Source: Flavobacterium sp. HJJ (GTDB lineage Bacteria > Bacteroidota > Bacteroidia > Flavobacteriales > Flavobacteriaceae). From it: 64,000 bases of DNA. Of this stretch, positions 17,395 through 25,598 are shown piece after piece; position 1 is the stretch's first letter; each line of letters begins with the position of its first letter. The stretch spans positions 50,199-114,198 of the forward strand of contig NZ_JADKPR010000018.1 of NCBI RefSeq assembly GCF_015351475.1, read 5' to 3'. Under the pieces are notes generated by a model, which worked only from the letters and a program-made list of their open reading frames with translations, was not told where the DNA came from and did no database searches. The position numbers and the translations under genes were made by a program.

Positions 17395-20300
17395 TGGCAA
17401 AAGGAATACATACAGAACTCACCTTTGAAAGAGCAATAGAGGAATCTTTATTGGAAAATGGAGGTTACACCAAAGGTTTTTCAGAAGATTTTGATGCACA
17501 AACAGGATTGTTCCCTAAGTACATTATAAATTTCTTAAAAGAATCGCAACCAATTTTGTGGGCAAAAATTGCTAACATCCACAAAGACGAAGTAGATAAA
17601 AAAGTCATTCAACGCTTAATCAAAGAAATAGATTTGCGTGGTGTTCTGGATGTTATTAGAAAAGGCTTTACCGATTATGGAGTAAAGTTTCAGATGGCAT
17701 TTTTCAAACCTGAAAGCACCTTAAACCCTGATGCAGAATTACTGTACAACAAGAATAACTTATCAGTCATAAGGCAGGTGTATTATGAGCGTGTGGGCAA
17801 AAATTCGTTGGATATGGTATTTGCATTAAACGGTTTGCCAATAGCCACTGTAGAGCTTAAAAATCAGTTTTCTGGACAATCTGTAGAAAATGCCAAAAAG
17901 CAATATGTCTATGACCGTGAACCGACCGAACCAATTTTTCTATTCAAGAAAAGAGCTTTAGTTCATTTTGCTGTAGATGCTGATGAGTGTTACATGACCA
18001 CCAAACTAGATGGGAAGCGCACTCGTTATCTGCCTTTCAACTTAGGGAACAATAATGGTGCTGGAAACCCTTTGAACAAACAAGGATATCGTACCTCTTA
18101 CTTATGGGATAAACTCCCTGATGGAAACGGTGGCGTTTGGACAAAAGACAGCTTCATGGATATCATTGGTAAATTCCTTCACCTAAGTGTTGAAGAATTT
18201 GAACTTAATGGTATTTTTAAGAAAAAGGAAAGCATCATTTTTCCAAGATTTCACCAGATGCAAGTGGTTCGTAAAGCCACTGAAGATGCACGGACGCAAG
18301 GAGCGGGTAAAAATTACTTGATTCAACATTCGGCTGGTTCAGGAAAATCAAATTCTATTGCTTGGTTAAGTTATCGTTTGTCTAGTTTGCATGATAATGA
18401 CAACAACCGCATATTTGATTCTGTAATTGTAATCACCGATAGAAAAGTTTTGGACTCACAGTTACAAAATACCATTTATCAATTTGAGCATAAAGAGGGT
18501 GTGGTTCAAAAGATAGACAAAGACTCTCAACAATTGGCAGATTCTTTGACTGCTGGTTCCAATATCATCATTACCACTTTACAGAAATTCCCTTTTATAT
18601 TAGAAAAAATTGGAGAAATTCCAGCTAGAAAATATGCCGTGATTATTGATGAAGCCCACTCTTCTCAAGGAGGTGAAGCCACCAAAAAGATGAAAGAAGT
18701 ATTATCATCAAAATCGCTAGAACAAGCTGAAAAAGACGAAGCCTACACAGGATTAGAAGAAGATGCCGAAGATGAAATAAGAAAATCAATGTTGGCACGT
18801 GGCAAACAAGATAATTTGAGCTTCTTTGGATTTACTGCTACCCCAAAACCAAAAACGATTGAAGTATTTGGAACAAAAGGAAGCAACGGAAAACCAGAAC
18901 CATTCCACTTATATTCGATGAAGCAAGCCATTGAAGAAGGGTTTATTCTGGATGTTCTTAAAAACTATACCACATACAAAACCTATTTCAAGCTATCCAA
19001 AGAAATAGAAGATGACCCTAAAGTAAACAAGAAAAAAGCATCCAGAGCTATTGGACGTTTTATGTCATTGCATCCACACAATCTAGCCCAAAAAACAGAA
19101 GTGATGATAGAACACTTTAGACAGGTAGTTTCAAAAAAGATTGGAGGAAAGGCAAAAGCGATGGTAGTGAGTAGTTCCAGACTGCACGCTGTACGCTACA
19201 AAGTAGAATTTGATAAATACATTGCAGAAAAAGGATATACAGATGTAAAAACTATTGTCGCTTTTTCAGGAAAAGTAATCTATGATGCTTCACCTGAAGG
19301 AGTAACAGAAGTAGAATTAAATGGTTTTTCTGAAAAAATGCTACCCAAAAAATTTGCATCCGATGAATACCAATTATTATTGGTAGCAGACAAATACCAA
19401 ACAGGTTTTGACCAACCTTTGCTACATACTATGTACGTAGATAAAAAATTATCTGGAGTAAAAGCGGTGCAAACCTTATCGAGATTAAACAGAATGTGTG
19501 CTGGTAAAGAAGATACTTTTGTATTGGATTTTGCGAATGAAACTGAAGATATTTTAAATTCGTTTCAACCGTATTATGAATCAACTTCAATCATTGAAAA
19601 TTCAGACCCAAACCATTTATATGACCTGAAAGCACAAATAGATGCTTCGCAAATCATTTGGCATTCTGAAGTTGACAATTTTTGTAATGTCTATTTTAAG
19701 TCTGCGAAAAGCCTTACTGTTTCAGACCAAAAGAAATTATATTCTTTTGTTGACCCAGCCGTTGACCGATTTAAAAAACTACCAAAAGAACAGTCAAAAG
19801 AGAATACAATTGGTACAGAAATAACACAAGAGGACTTAAAAAATACTTTACAAGTTTTCAACAGAACCTATTCATTTTTGACTCAAATCATGCCTTTTTC
19901 AGATATTGATTTGGAAAAGTTGTTTACCTACACAAGATACTTAATCAAGAAATTACCAAGAACCAGTCAAGATGACAAATTCAAGTTGGGTGATGAAGTA
20001 TCACTAGAATACTATCGTCTTCAGAAAATTGCTGAGCAAGATATTCTTCTTGAACCCCAAAGTGTCTATGAATTAGAAGGAGGTGGTTCAGCAGGAATCC
20101 GAATGAGTATGGAGGAAGAAACGGCTTTGTCAGAAATCATAAACGTTTTAAATAAAAAATTTGGCACTGAATTCAGTACTGCTGATAAACTGTATTTTGA
20201 CCAGATTTATGAAGAATTGATTGCAGATGATAGTTTAGGACTTCAAGCTAAATCGAATACAATAGAAAATTTCAAATACGGTTTTGAAGATAAATTCATG

Positions 20301-20426
20301 GATACAACCATAAGTCGTATGGAACAGAATCAGGATATTTTTGCCAAAATGATGAATGATAAAGAGTTTGGAAATATTGTGAGAGATTATATGTTGAAGA
20401 AGGTATATAACACGTTGAATAAATAA
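17394..20426 (+). CDS. hsdR: Type I restriction endonuclease subunit R
   Basis: 1010 aa, usual size. The N-terminal nuclease domain has VELKNQFSG (ELK near residue 153) with the following basic helix. The superfamily 2 translocase motor has Walker A HSAGSGKSNS (about 314-322), Walker B DEAH (about 419), FTATP, and the late motif VQTLSRLNRMC. The C-terminal region should bind HsdM. It uses ATP to translocate DNA and cuts at a distance from the unmethylated site. The start overlaps the previous stop (TAATG). No disabling change is visible. Confidence 0.96.
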   Translation: MAKGIHTELTFERAIEESLLENGGYTKGFSEDFDAQTGLFPKYIINFLKESQPILWAKIANIHKDEVDKKVIQRLIKEIDLRGVLDVIRKGFTDYGVKFQMAFFKPESTLNPDAELLYNKNNLSVIRQVYYERVGKNSLDMVFALNGLPIATVELKNQFSGQSVENAKKQYVYDREPTEPIFLFKKRALVHFAVDADECYMTTKLDGKRTRYLPFNLGNNNGAGNPLNKQGYRTSYLWDKLPDGNGGVWTKDSFMDIIGKFLHLSVEEFELNGIFKKKESIIFPRFHQMQVVRKATEDARTQGAGKNYLIQHSAGSGKSNSIAWLSYRLSSLHDNDNNRIFDSVIVITDRKVLDSQLQNTIYQFEHKEGVVQKIDKDSQQLADSLTAGSNIIITTLQKFPFILEKIGEIPARKYAVIIDEAHSSQGGEATKKMKEVLSSKSLEQAEKDEAYTGLEEDAEDEIRKSMLARGKQDNLSFFGFTATPKPKTIEVFGTKGSNGKPEPFHLYSMKQAIEEGFILDVLKNYTTYKTYFKLSKEIEDDPKVNKKKASRAIGRFMSLHPHNLAQKTEVMIEHFRQVVSKKIGGKAKAMVVSSSRLHAVRYKVEFDKYIAEKGYTDVKTIVAFSGKVIYDASPEGVTEVELNGFSEKMLPKKFASDEYQLLLVADKYQTGFDQPLLHTMYVDKKLSGVKAVQTLSRLNRMCAGKEDTFVLDFANETEDILNSFQPYYESTSIIENSDPNHLYDLKAQIDASQIIWHSEVDNFCNVYFKSAKSLTVSDQKKLYSFVDPAVDRFKKLPKEQSKENTIGTEITQEDLKNTLQVFNRTYSFLTQIMPFSDIDLEKLFTYTRYLIKKLPRTSQDDKFKLGDEVSLEYYRLQKIAEQDILLEPQSVYELEGGGSAGIRMSMEEETALSEIINVLNKKFGTEFSTADKLYFDQIYEELIADDSLGLQAKSNTIENFKYGFEDKFMDTTISRMEQNQDIFAKMMNDKEFGNIVRDYMLKKVYNTLNK

Positions 20427-20437
20427 AACATTTATAA

Positions 20438-21697
20438 ATGACAAAAGCTGAATTAAATAGTAAAATTGCTGAATCAATTAATTTTGAATGGTTTAAAACT
20501 CCACAAGAAATTTTTAATTTTCATTATGTGAACAACACTCTGACTTATACAGGAGTATCTGCTATTTATGAATTTGTCAATCAGCAGGTTAATGGTTGGG
20601 AAGGAATCGAGCAGGATTTGCCTAATGAATTTATTCAATCTAAACAATATTTTAAAAGTATTCAGTCAAGCATTGTACAAGTTGTCCAAAATTATTCAGA
20701 ACTGGATGTTAACCAGCTTAATGCACAATGGTCAACAGTGAAAAATGCTATAACTCAAGTACATACCTACCCAATTACTTACGATTCTCCAATTACAAGT
20801 TATTTACTTGATTTATATACAAGCAATAGAGATTATTTTCAAGGAGCTTACAATTTTATTTTTGGAATCAGATATGATGTTAATAGCAAGGATTTATTTT
20901 TTGGAGCAGTATTAGCCTATGAATTTACATTAAAAGATAAAACAGAAATAACTGGTAGAAAAAAACAAGAACAGTTATCAATTTCAAGATTAAAAAATGA
21001 TTTTAAAAAATATATTGAAAAATCAGAAAATGAAGTAGTTAATTATATTGAAAAGACACATAATTCATATAATGAGTATGTCAAAAAAATCGATGACCTA
21101 AAAGTTGAAAAAGAAACAGAATTTTCAGAATGGTTTACAAATACAAAAACGGAGGAATGGGAAAAGTGGTATAACGAAAAAATTCAAGCATTAAAGCGGT
21201 TAGAAGATACTTATGAGGCAAATCTAAAATTAGAAAAGCCAGCAAAGTATTGGCAAATTAAGTCCACAAAATATTATGAACAAGGAAATACTGCAAAAAC
21301 AATATTATTTTGGGTAATTGGAGCCTCAGTAATTTTTTTGGGAATTATTCTAGTTGTTTCACCAAGTTGGATATTTGAAAGCGTTTTCAAAGGAAATTCA
21401 ATCACTATTGTTAGATGGTCTATTGTTTTTATCACTTTAATTTCATTAATAGCTTTTTCAGTAAAGGCATTAACTAAGTATATGTTTAGTTCGTATCATT
21501 TGGCTAGGGATGCTGAAGAAAGACATACTTTAACCTTCTTCTATTTATCATTATTAAAAGATACTGAAGTAAAGGATGAAGACCGAAATCTAATATTGCA
21601 ATCTTTATTTAGTAGAGTAGAAACAGGGTTGCTAAAAGATGATTCATCCCCTACCATGCCAAGTGAAACAATAAGTAAAATATTTACTAAAAATTAA
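20438..21697 (+). CDS. Membrane protein with coiled coil, DUF6161-like
   Basis: 419 aa. The N-terminal ~170 residues are unassigned. A long charged coiled coil follows (about 175-280, KKYIEKSENEVVNYIEKTHN). Two transmembrane helices are at about 287-310 (LFWVIGASVIFLGIILVVSP) and 326-347 (RWSIVFITLISLIAFSVKAL). The cytosolic C-terminal helix (YHLARDAEERHTLTFFYLSL) is characteristic of DUF6161-type proteins. It lies 11 bases after hsdR, so it is likely part of the restriction operon. A membrane-anchored accessory or a second effector is possible; the function is unknown. Confidence 0.7.
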   Translation: MTKAELNSKIAESINFEWFKTPQEIFNFHYVNNTLTYTGVSAIYEFVNQQVNGWEGIEQDLPNEFIQSKQYFKSIQSSIVQVVQNYSELDVNQLNAQWSTVKNAITQVHTYPITYDSPITSYLLDLYTSNRDYFQGAYNFIFGIRYDVNSKDLFFGAVLAYEFTLKDKTEITGRKKQEQLSISRLKNDFKKYIEKSENEVVNYIEKTHNSYNEYVKKIDDLKVEKETEFSEWFTNTKTEEWEKWYNEKIQALKRLEDTYEANLKLEKPAKYWQIKSTKYYEQGNTAKTILFWVIGASVIFLGIILVVSPSWIFESVFKGNSITIVRWSIVFITLISLIAFSVKALTKYMFSSYHLARDAEERHTLTFFYLSLLKDTEVKDEDRNLILQSLFSRVETGLLKDDSSPTMPSETISKIFTKN

Positions 21698-21831
21698 TTA
21701 CTGAATAGTATTTTATCTTTAGACTTCAAATTGTCTTTAAAATTCTTCATTTTTCTTGATAATATTTACTGAAGCTGATATTTATTATAAAAAGCGATTA
21801 TGAACAAAAGATTTTACTTAAACAGTCCCAG

Positions 21832-21951
21832 ATGCGAATGCTTCTCGACAAAGTTGGAATACCTCCATGTTGCAAATCGTTAAATATGAAAGGCGCAACG
21901 GCATATTTTTATTTATCAAGAAAAGAAGTAATATTAGATGTACTTTTTTAA
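21832..21951 (+). CDS. Doubtful small ORF (39 aa)
   Basis: ATG at 21832 to TAA at 21949-21951, reading MRMLLDKVGIPPCCKSLNMK and ending YLSRKEVILDVLF. It overlaps the stop of the opposing HTH gene by four bases. A Cys-Cys pair and a hydrophobic end are visible, but nothing identifies it. It may be the tail of a lost gene. Confidence 0.2.
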   Translation: MRMLLDKVGIPPCCKSLNMKGATAYFYLSRKEVILDVLF

Positions 21952-22229
21952 TTAGCCACACCATTAAGAACTTTTAATCCTTTTTCAAACAAACTTTTAG
22001 CTTGGTCAACTTCATTTTGAGTGACTGAGCTTCCTTTAGTTGGTACAAACATCTCTCTAATATCAACATCCAAAGCTTCAGCAATTTGTAATAGTAGATT
22101 TATTGTTGGTAAATTTTTTTCTGAATTTATATTACTTATTGTGGTCATGCTAACCCCAACCTTATTAGCAAGCTCTTCTCTGCTAACACCTTTTTGATTC
22201 ATTATCGCTTTCAATCGTAGAATTTCCAT
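21948..22229 (-). CDS. XRE-family helix-turn-helix regulator
   Basis: 93 aa. A Cro/CI-type HTH fills residues 1-65 (MNQKGVSREELANKVGVSMT then TISNINSEKNLPTINLLLQI), with the usual AEALDVDIREMF end. A short tail is predicted to dimerise. It is divergent from the 107-aa gene at 22360, and the shared region has repeated palindromes, so it probably represses itself and that operon. Confidence 0.88.
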   Translation of the reverse strand: MEILRLKAIMNQKGVSREELANKVGVSMTTISNINSEKNLPTINLLLQIAEALDVDIREMFVPTKGSSVTQNEVDQAKSLFEKGLKVLNGVAN

Positions 22230-22259
22230 ATTTATTTTTTTACAAATATAATAAAAATA

Positions 22260-22360
22260 AAGTAATACTTAATTTTTTACAAAATAAATTAAGTAATGTT
22301 TGTTTTTTAATAAAACAATGCTTTACTTTGTAGGGTAATAATGAAGTAATACTTAATTTA
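22260..22360. promoter_or_regulatory. Operator cluster of the XRE regulator
   Basis: The palindrome AAGTAATACTT (perfect around the central A) occurs at 22260-22270 and again at 22344-22354, the latter ending six bases before the start codon of the 107-aa gene. A reverse-oriented related half, AATTAAGTAATG, lies at about 22287-22298. These flank the divergent promoters of the regulator (22229, minus) and the 107-aa gene (22360, plus). Confidence 0.6.
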
Positions 22361-22683
22361 TGAAAGCAACTGAATTTAAAACTGAAATTAAAGGAATCAA
22401 AGAAAACTTGAGAGGTTTAACACTTCAGCTGGTTAATGCAAAAGGTTACCGACCATACTTCAATTTAAAAGATTTTGGTAATGCAATCTTAGAAGAAGAA
22501 AAAAAAGGAAATGATTTCCGTATAAATCAAGTGTGGACTAGAGCTGGTATTGTTGGAGCGAAATCAATTAAAGCACTTGCTGAATTAATCAAAACAGAAT
22601 CAGTAACCGCCATACAATTTGAAAGCTTTTTTAATTGTGAAACCACAGAAGATTTCATAAGAAGCTTTGGAGCCTTAGACTAA
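22360..22683 (+). CDS. Hypothetical protein (107 aa)
   Basis: Small, helical, slightly basic in the N-terminus (KATEFKTEIKGIKENLRGLT). The second half, FRINQVWTRAGIVGAKSIKALAELIKTE, could be a short DNA-binding bundle, but no family is recognised. It is controlled by the divergent XRE regulator (palindrome adjoining its start). A 16-base gap leads to the 103-aa gene. Confidence 0.6.
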   Translation: MKATEFKTEIKGIKENLRGLTLQLVNAKGYRPYFNLKDFGNAILEEEKKGNDFRINQVWTRAGIVGAKSIKALAELIKTESVTAIQFESFFNCETTEDFIRSFGALD

Positions 22684-22699
22684 ACTTAAAAAAATCAAC

Positions 22700-23011
22700 A
22701 TGGAAACTACAACAAGAACAATGGAAATAGCTCAAACAATTTTAGAACAAATTAAATATGCTGACAGGAGTGCCTTGATGGCTTGGGGAGCTAAAAACTT
22801 TTCAGCAATCAGTGAATGTAAAGAATTTGAAGGAGGGTTAGCTTTTCAAGTTAACGGGCTACATCATAAAGGCTGGGTTAAAGTTTGTTTGCGTTGGGTG
22901 GATGATTATACAATAATATTCATCAACAAAAATCGTGAGGTGGTTAAAACTTTTGAAGGTGCATATTGTGACATGTTGGTAGAAGTTATAGATTGGATTG
23001 AAGGTAGGTAA
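22700..23011 (+). CDS. Hypothetical protein (103 aa)
   Basis: Compact alpha+beta protein. MAWGAKNFSAISECKEFEGG then LAFQVNGLHHKGWVKVCLRW suggests alternating strands, ending in a short acidic helix. No motif of a known enzyme. It follows the 107-aa gene closely and probably shares its transcript. The same kind of protein often travels in Bacteroidota mobile elements, but I cannot name it. Confidence 0.6.
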   Translation: METTTRTMEIAQTILEQIKYADRSALMAWGAKNFSAISECKEFEGGLAFQVNGLHHKGWVKVCLRWVDDYTIIFINKNREVVKTFEGAYCDMLVEVIDWIEGR

Positions 23012-23098
23012 TCTTCAATCTTGTGCAAAGTTAGGTTATACTTTATCCTTGAATGGCAATGTAAAACTTAAGGTCAATAAATACATAAAAAAAAACAG

Positions 23099-23126
23099 TG
23101 CAAAATACACCATCCTAATATTGCAC
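23099..23126. promoter_or_regulatory. Inverted repeat upstream of the resolvase gene
   Basis: GTGCAA ... TTGCAC (6-bp arms, 16-base spacer), 17 bases before the start at 23143. It could be a res half-site or an operator of the small serine recombinase. Confidence 0.35.
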
Positions 23127-23142
23127 ATAAAAATAACAAATT

Positions 23143-23751
23143 ATGAAAAAAGGTAGATATATCAGACAAAGTACAAATGGGCAAAAAAATTATCGCCAAT
23201 TGGCAATCGCACACCCAGACGAATTATTATTTATTGATATTGTTAGCGGTTCGATACCATTTAATGAAAGACCAGCTGGGAAAAAACTTATTGAAGCTGT
23301 CGAAGCTGGAGAAATAAATTACATTTCATTTCACGCAATAGATAGAGCTGGAAGAAATACAATTAATGTTCTTCAGACCCTTCAATACTTCTATAGTAAA
23401 GGCGTAATAGTCAAAATAGAAAATCTGGGTTTAGAATCTATGATTAATGGTAAAGCTAACCCTGTATTCAATCTAATCACAACGACCTTAAGTGAATTAA
23501 GCTCTTTAGAGAAAATTTCCCTCCTTGAAAGACAAACTGAGGGGATTCTTCAAGCTAAAATTCGAGGTGCATATAAAGGACGACAAAAAGATACCTTTGA
23601 GTCTGACGAGATAATTTTAGGAAAGTATAAAAAAGTTGTAAAAGAGCTGAAAGCAAATCCAAGTCTATCATTAAGGAAAATTGGAACCCTTACTAATGTT
23701 TCTCCAAATACAGTAAAAAAAGTACTTAAAATTCTTCAAAAACAGATGTGA
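23143..23751 (+). CDS. Small serine recombinase (resolvase/invertase family)
   Basis: 202 aa. The catalytic N-domain opens GRYIRQSTNG, with the nucleophilic Ser at about residue 9, then the D-R-A-G-R motif (AIDRAGRNTINVLQTLQYF) and the long E-helix (KISLLERQTEGILQAK). The C-terminal HTH is LSLRKIGTLTNVSPNTVKKV. It is a resolvase- or invertase-sized enzyme and distinct from the large recombinase at 36484. It could resolve dimers of the circular element; no invertible segment is evident. Confidence 0.9.
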   Translation: MKKGRYIRQSTNGQKNYRQLAIAHPDELLFIDIVSGSIPFNERPAGKKLIEAVEAGEINYISFHAIDRAGRNTINVLQTLQYFYSKGVIVKIENLGLESMINGKANPVFNLITTTLSELSSLEKISLLERQTEGILQAKIRGAYKGRQKDTFESDEIILGKYKKVVKELKANPSLSLRKIGTLTNVSPNTVKKVLKILQKQM

Positions 23752-23788
23752 TTGTGGAAACTATTATTTTCTAAATTATATCAATTTT

Positions 23789-23822
23789 TTTGAGATTTTT
23801 CCTTTTAAATAATTTATATTTG
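23789..23822 (+). promoter_or_regulatory. Promoter of the ABC three-component operon
   Basis: TTTG at 23789-23792 (-33) and TATATTTG at 23815-23822 (-7), separated by 22 bases, agree with the Bacteroidota consensus. Transcription would begin near 23829, about 35 bases before the hydrolase ATG at 23865. Confidence 0.6.
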
Positions 23823-23864
23823 AAATTAATAAATTATTAATGAACAAAGGAAATTTTTATATAT

Positions 23865-25085
23865 ATGAGAATATTAACTCATGGAACAGCTAATAATAAA
23901 AATTTAATAGTTTTTATACATGGTTTCATTGGAGGCGAAAAAACATGGATAAAAGAGGACGGAACAAAACCATTTATTGACTTATTCATTAATGATATTG
24001 AAATTAAAAGTAATTTTGATATTGGAATTTTTGAATATCATACGGAACTACTCTCGCTTTTTCCTAAAGTTAAAGCTATTTTTAAGATTATTAGTGGTAA
24101 AAAGAATCCAACAAATTTACCCATTGAAAAGATAAGTCTCTTATTAGAATCACAATTACGATATTCACATCCAAATTATGAAAATATCATTATTATTGGA
24201 CATAGTATGGGAGGATTGGTAGGTAAGAGGTTTATTTTAAATGACTTATGTAAAAATTCAAGTACCCGAGTTAAATTATATGTGTCGTTGGCAACTCCGC
24301 ATTCAGGTTCTACACTTGCTACATTTGGAAATAAAATTATAAACAATTTCCAAATAAAAGATTTGCAACCTTTAAGTGAAAGTATATCAGCTATGAATGA
24401 TGAATGGGTTAAATCTAAACAGCTTCCTAGAAGATTATATGGGCAAGGACTTTATGATGAGGTTGTTCCACAAGTTAGCTCTGTTTCATTTGACCGAGAT
24501 GTACAAGAAGTCATTTATTCTGATGATGACCATTTTAGTATAATTACTCCCAAAGAAAAAAGTGTAATTGTTGACGCAGTTGTTTCAGAACTACACAAAC
24601 TTTTAAAAGAGCAGGCAATTCAATCTATTAAAAATGACCAACGCTTTGTTGATACAGGTCAATATGATGAAGAAACATTTGTTTTGAAAATGTTAATGGC
24701 AGACATACATAAGACACTTATGAATGGTTCTAAGCAAGCATTTTTTAATGCAGAATTTGCAATAAGGAAATTAAATGCACAGGGGGTAAATATTGAAGAG
24801 TTAAACCCTCTCTATGAACAAATTAAACAGTTATATATTATTGAGTTTGGACATTACATAACAGGTAAATATAAGTCCTCAGATGAACTTTTAAACGCAG
24901 TTCATGAAAAAATTTTAGCAGAAGACAAAACTTATTTGCACACTCTTTATCAACCTTTACAGGCGTTACAAAAATTCGGGATGCTTCATCAATTAGCTTC
25001 AGTTGACGATGATGTATGGTGGAATAAAGAAGACAACATAACAACGCTTGAAGAATTTACTGAAAAGCTAAAAGCTCAAAAATAG
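23865..25085 (+). CDS. Alpha/beta-hydrolase effector of an ABC-3C system
   Basis: 406 aa. The N-terminal ~230 residues are a lipase-like alpha/beta hydrolase: oxyanion text IVFIHGFIGG, nucleophile elbow GHSMGG with Ser at about 114, Asp near 203-219, and His in SDDDHFSII near 222. The C-terminal ~150 residues are helical and match the effector C-terminal region of ABC three-component conflict systems in position and length. It ends two bases before the next start. The likely role is hydrolysing lipid or another ester when the partner ATPase senses invasion (inference from the system type). Confidence 0.8.
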   Translation: MRILTHGTANNKNLIVFIHGFIGGEKTWIKEDGTKPFIDLFINDIEIKSNFDIGIFEYHTELLSLFPKVKAIFKIISGKKNPTNLPIEKISLLLESQLRYSHPNYENIIIIGHSMGGLVGKRFILNDLCKNSSTRVKLYVSLATPHSGSTLATFGNKIINNFQIKDLQPLSESISAMNDEWVKSKQLPRRLYGQGLYDEVVPQVSSVSFDRDVQEVIYSDDDHFSIITPKEKSVIVDAVVSELHKLLKEQAIQSIKNDQRFVDTGQYDEETFVLKMLMADIHKTLMNGSKQAFFNAEFAIRKLNAQGVNIEELNPLYEQIKQLYIIEFGHYITGKYKSSDELLNAVHEKILAEDKTYLHTLYQPLQALQKFGMLHQLASVDDDVWWNKEDNITTLEEFTEKLKAQK

Positions 25086-25598
25086 ATGAAGCTACCTTTT
25101 TATATTCCCGACAGTGAGCTTACTCTAAGAATTGGCAAATTACTTTGTCTGTTTCAAATATTATCAATAGGTGCGAAAAAAACTATAAATCTTGATTTAC
25201 CAAAAATTGGGCAATTTGAATTTTTAACTAAGCATCCTATCGTTCTTAATAAAATTTTGAATGATAAAGAAAAGAAAGTCATAGCACTGCACAGTTCTGA
25301 AATGTATTCTATTGAAGCTTTATTTTTGAATCGTGCGGAAATTTTTGATTTGAAAAAGATAAAAGCATTATTAAAAATATTGCTTTCAAACAAATACATT
25401 GAAGCCAAAGTACTTAGCGACAATCAAATATATTATAGCATAACAGACGAAGGAGTTAAACAAGCAGAAACTTTGCAGTCCCAATATTTCCAAAGAACAA
25501 GAGATTTAAATCACGAGTTAAAGCCACTAGTAAGTCTTCCGAGTAGTACAATTGGTAAATTAATAGAATCACACTTAGTACATGGCAAAAAGAATTAA
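25086..25598 (+). CDS. ABC-3C middle component
   Basis: 170 aa, helical with a winged-helix-like C-terminal half (LLKILLSNKYIEAKVLSDNQ IY-YSITDEGVKQAETL). The N-terminal PFYIPDSELTLRIGKLLCLF fits the middle-component (MC) proteins that link effector and ATPase in ABC three-component systems. Its last 17 bases overlap the ATPase gene, so they are translationally coupled. The identification depends on its place between effector and ATPase. Confidence 0.65.
   Translation: MKLPFYIPDSELTLRIGKLLCLFQILSIGAKKTINLDLPKIGQFEFLTKHPIVLNKILNDKEKKVIALHSSEMYSIEALFLNRAEIFDLKKIKALLKILLSNKYIEAKVLSDNQIYYSITDEGVKQAETLQSQYFQRTRDLNHELKPLVSLPSSTIGKLIESHLVHGKKN

Noticed and set aside
23143..23751. Small serine recombinase as a separate nested mobile element with its own ends
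   Set aside because: No paired inverted or direct ends were found around it; only a short TTGCAC dyad lies upstream.
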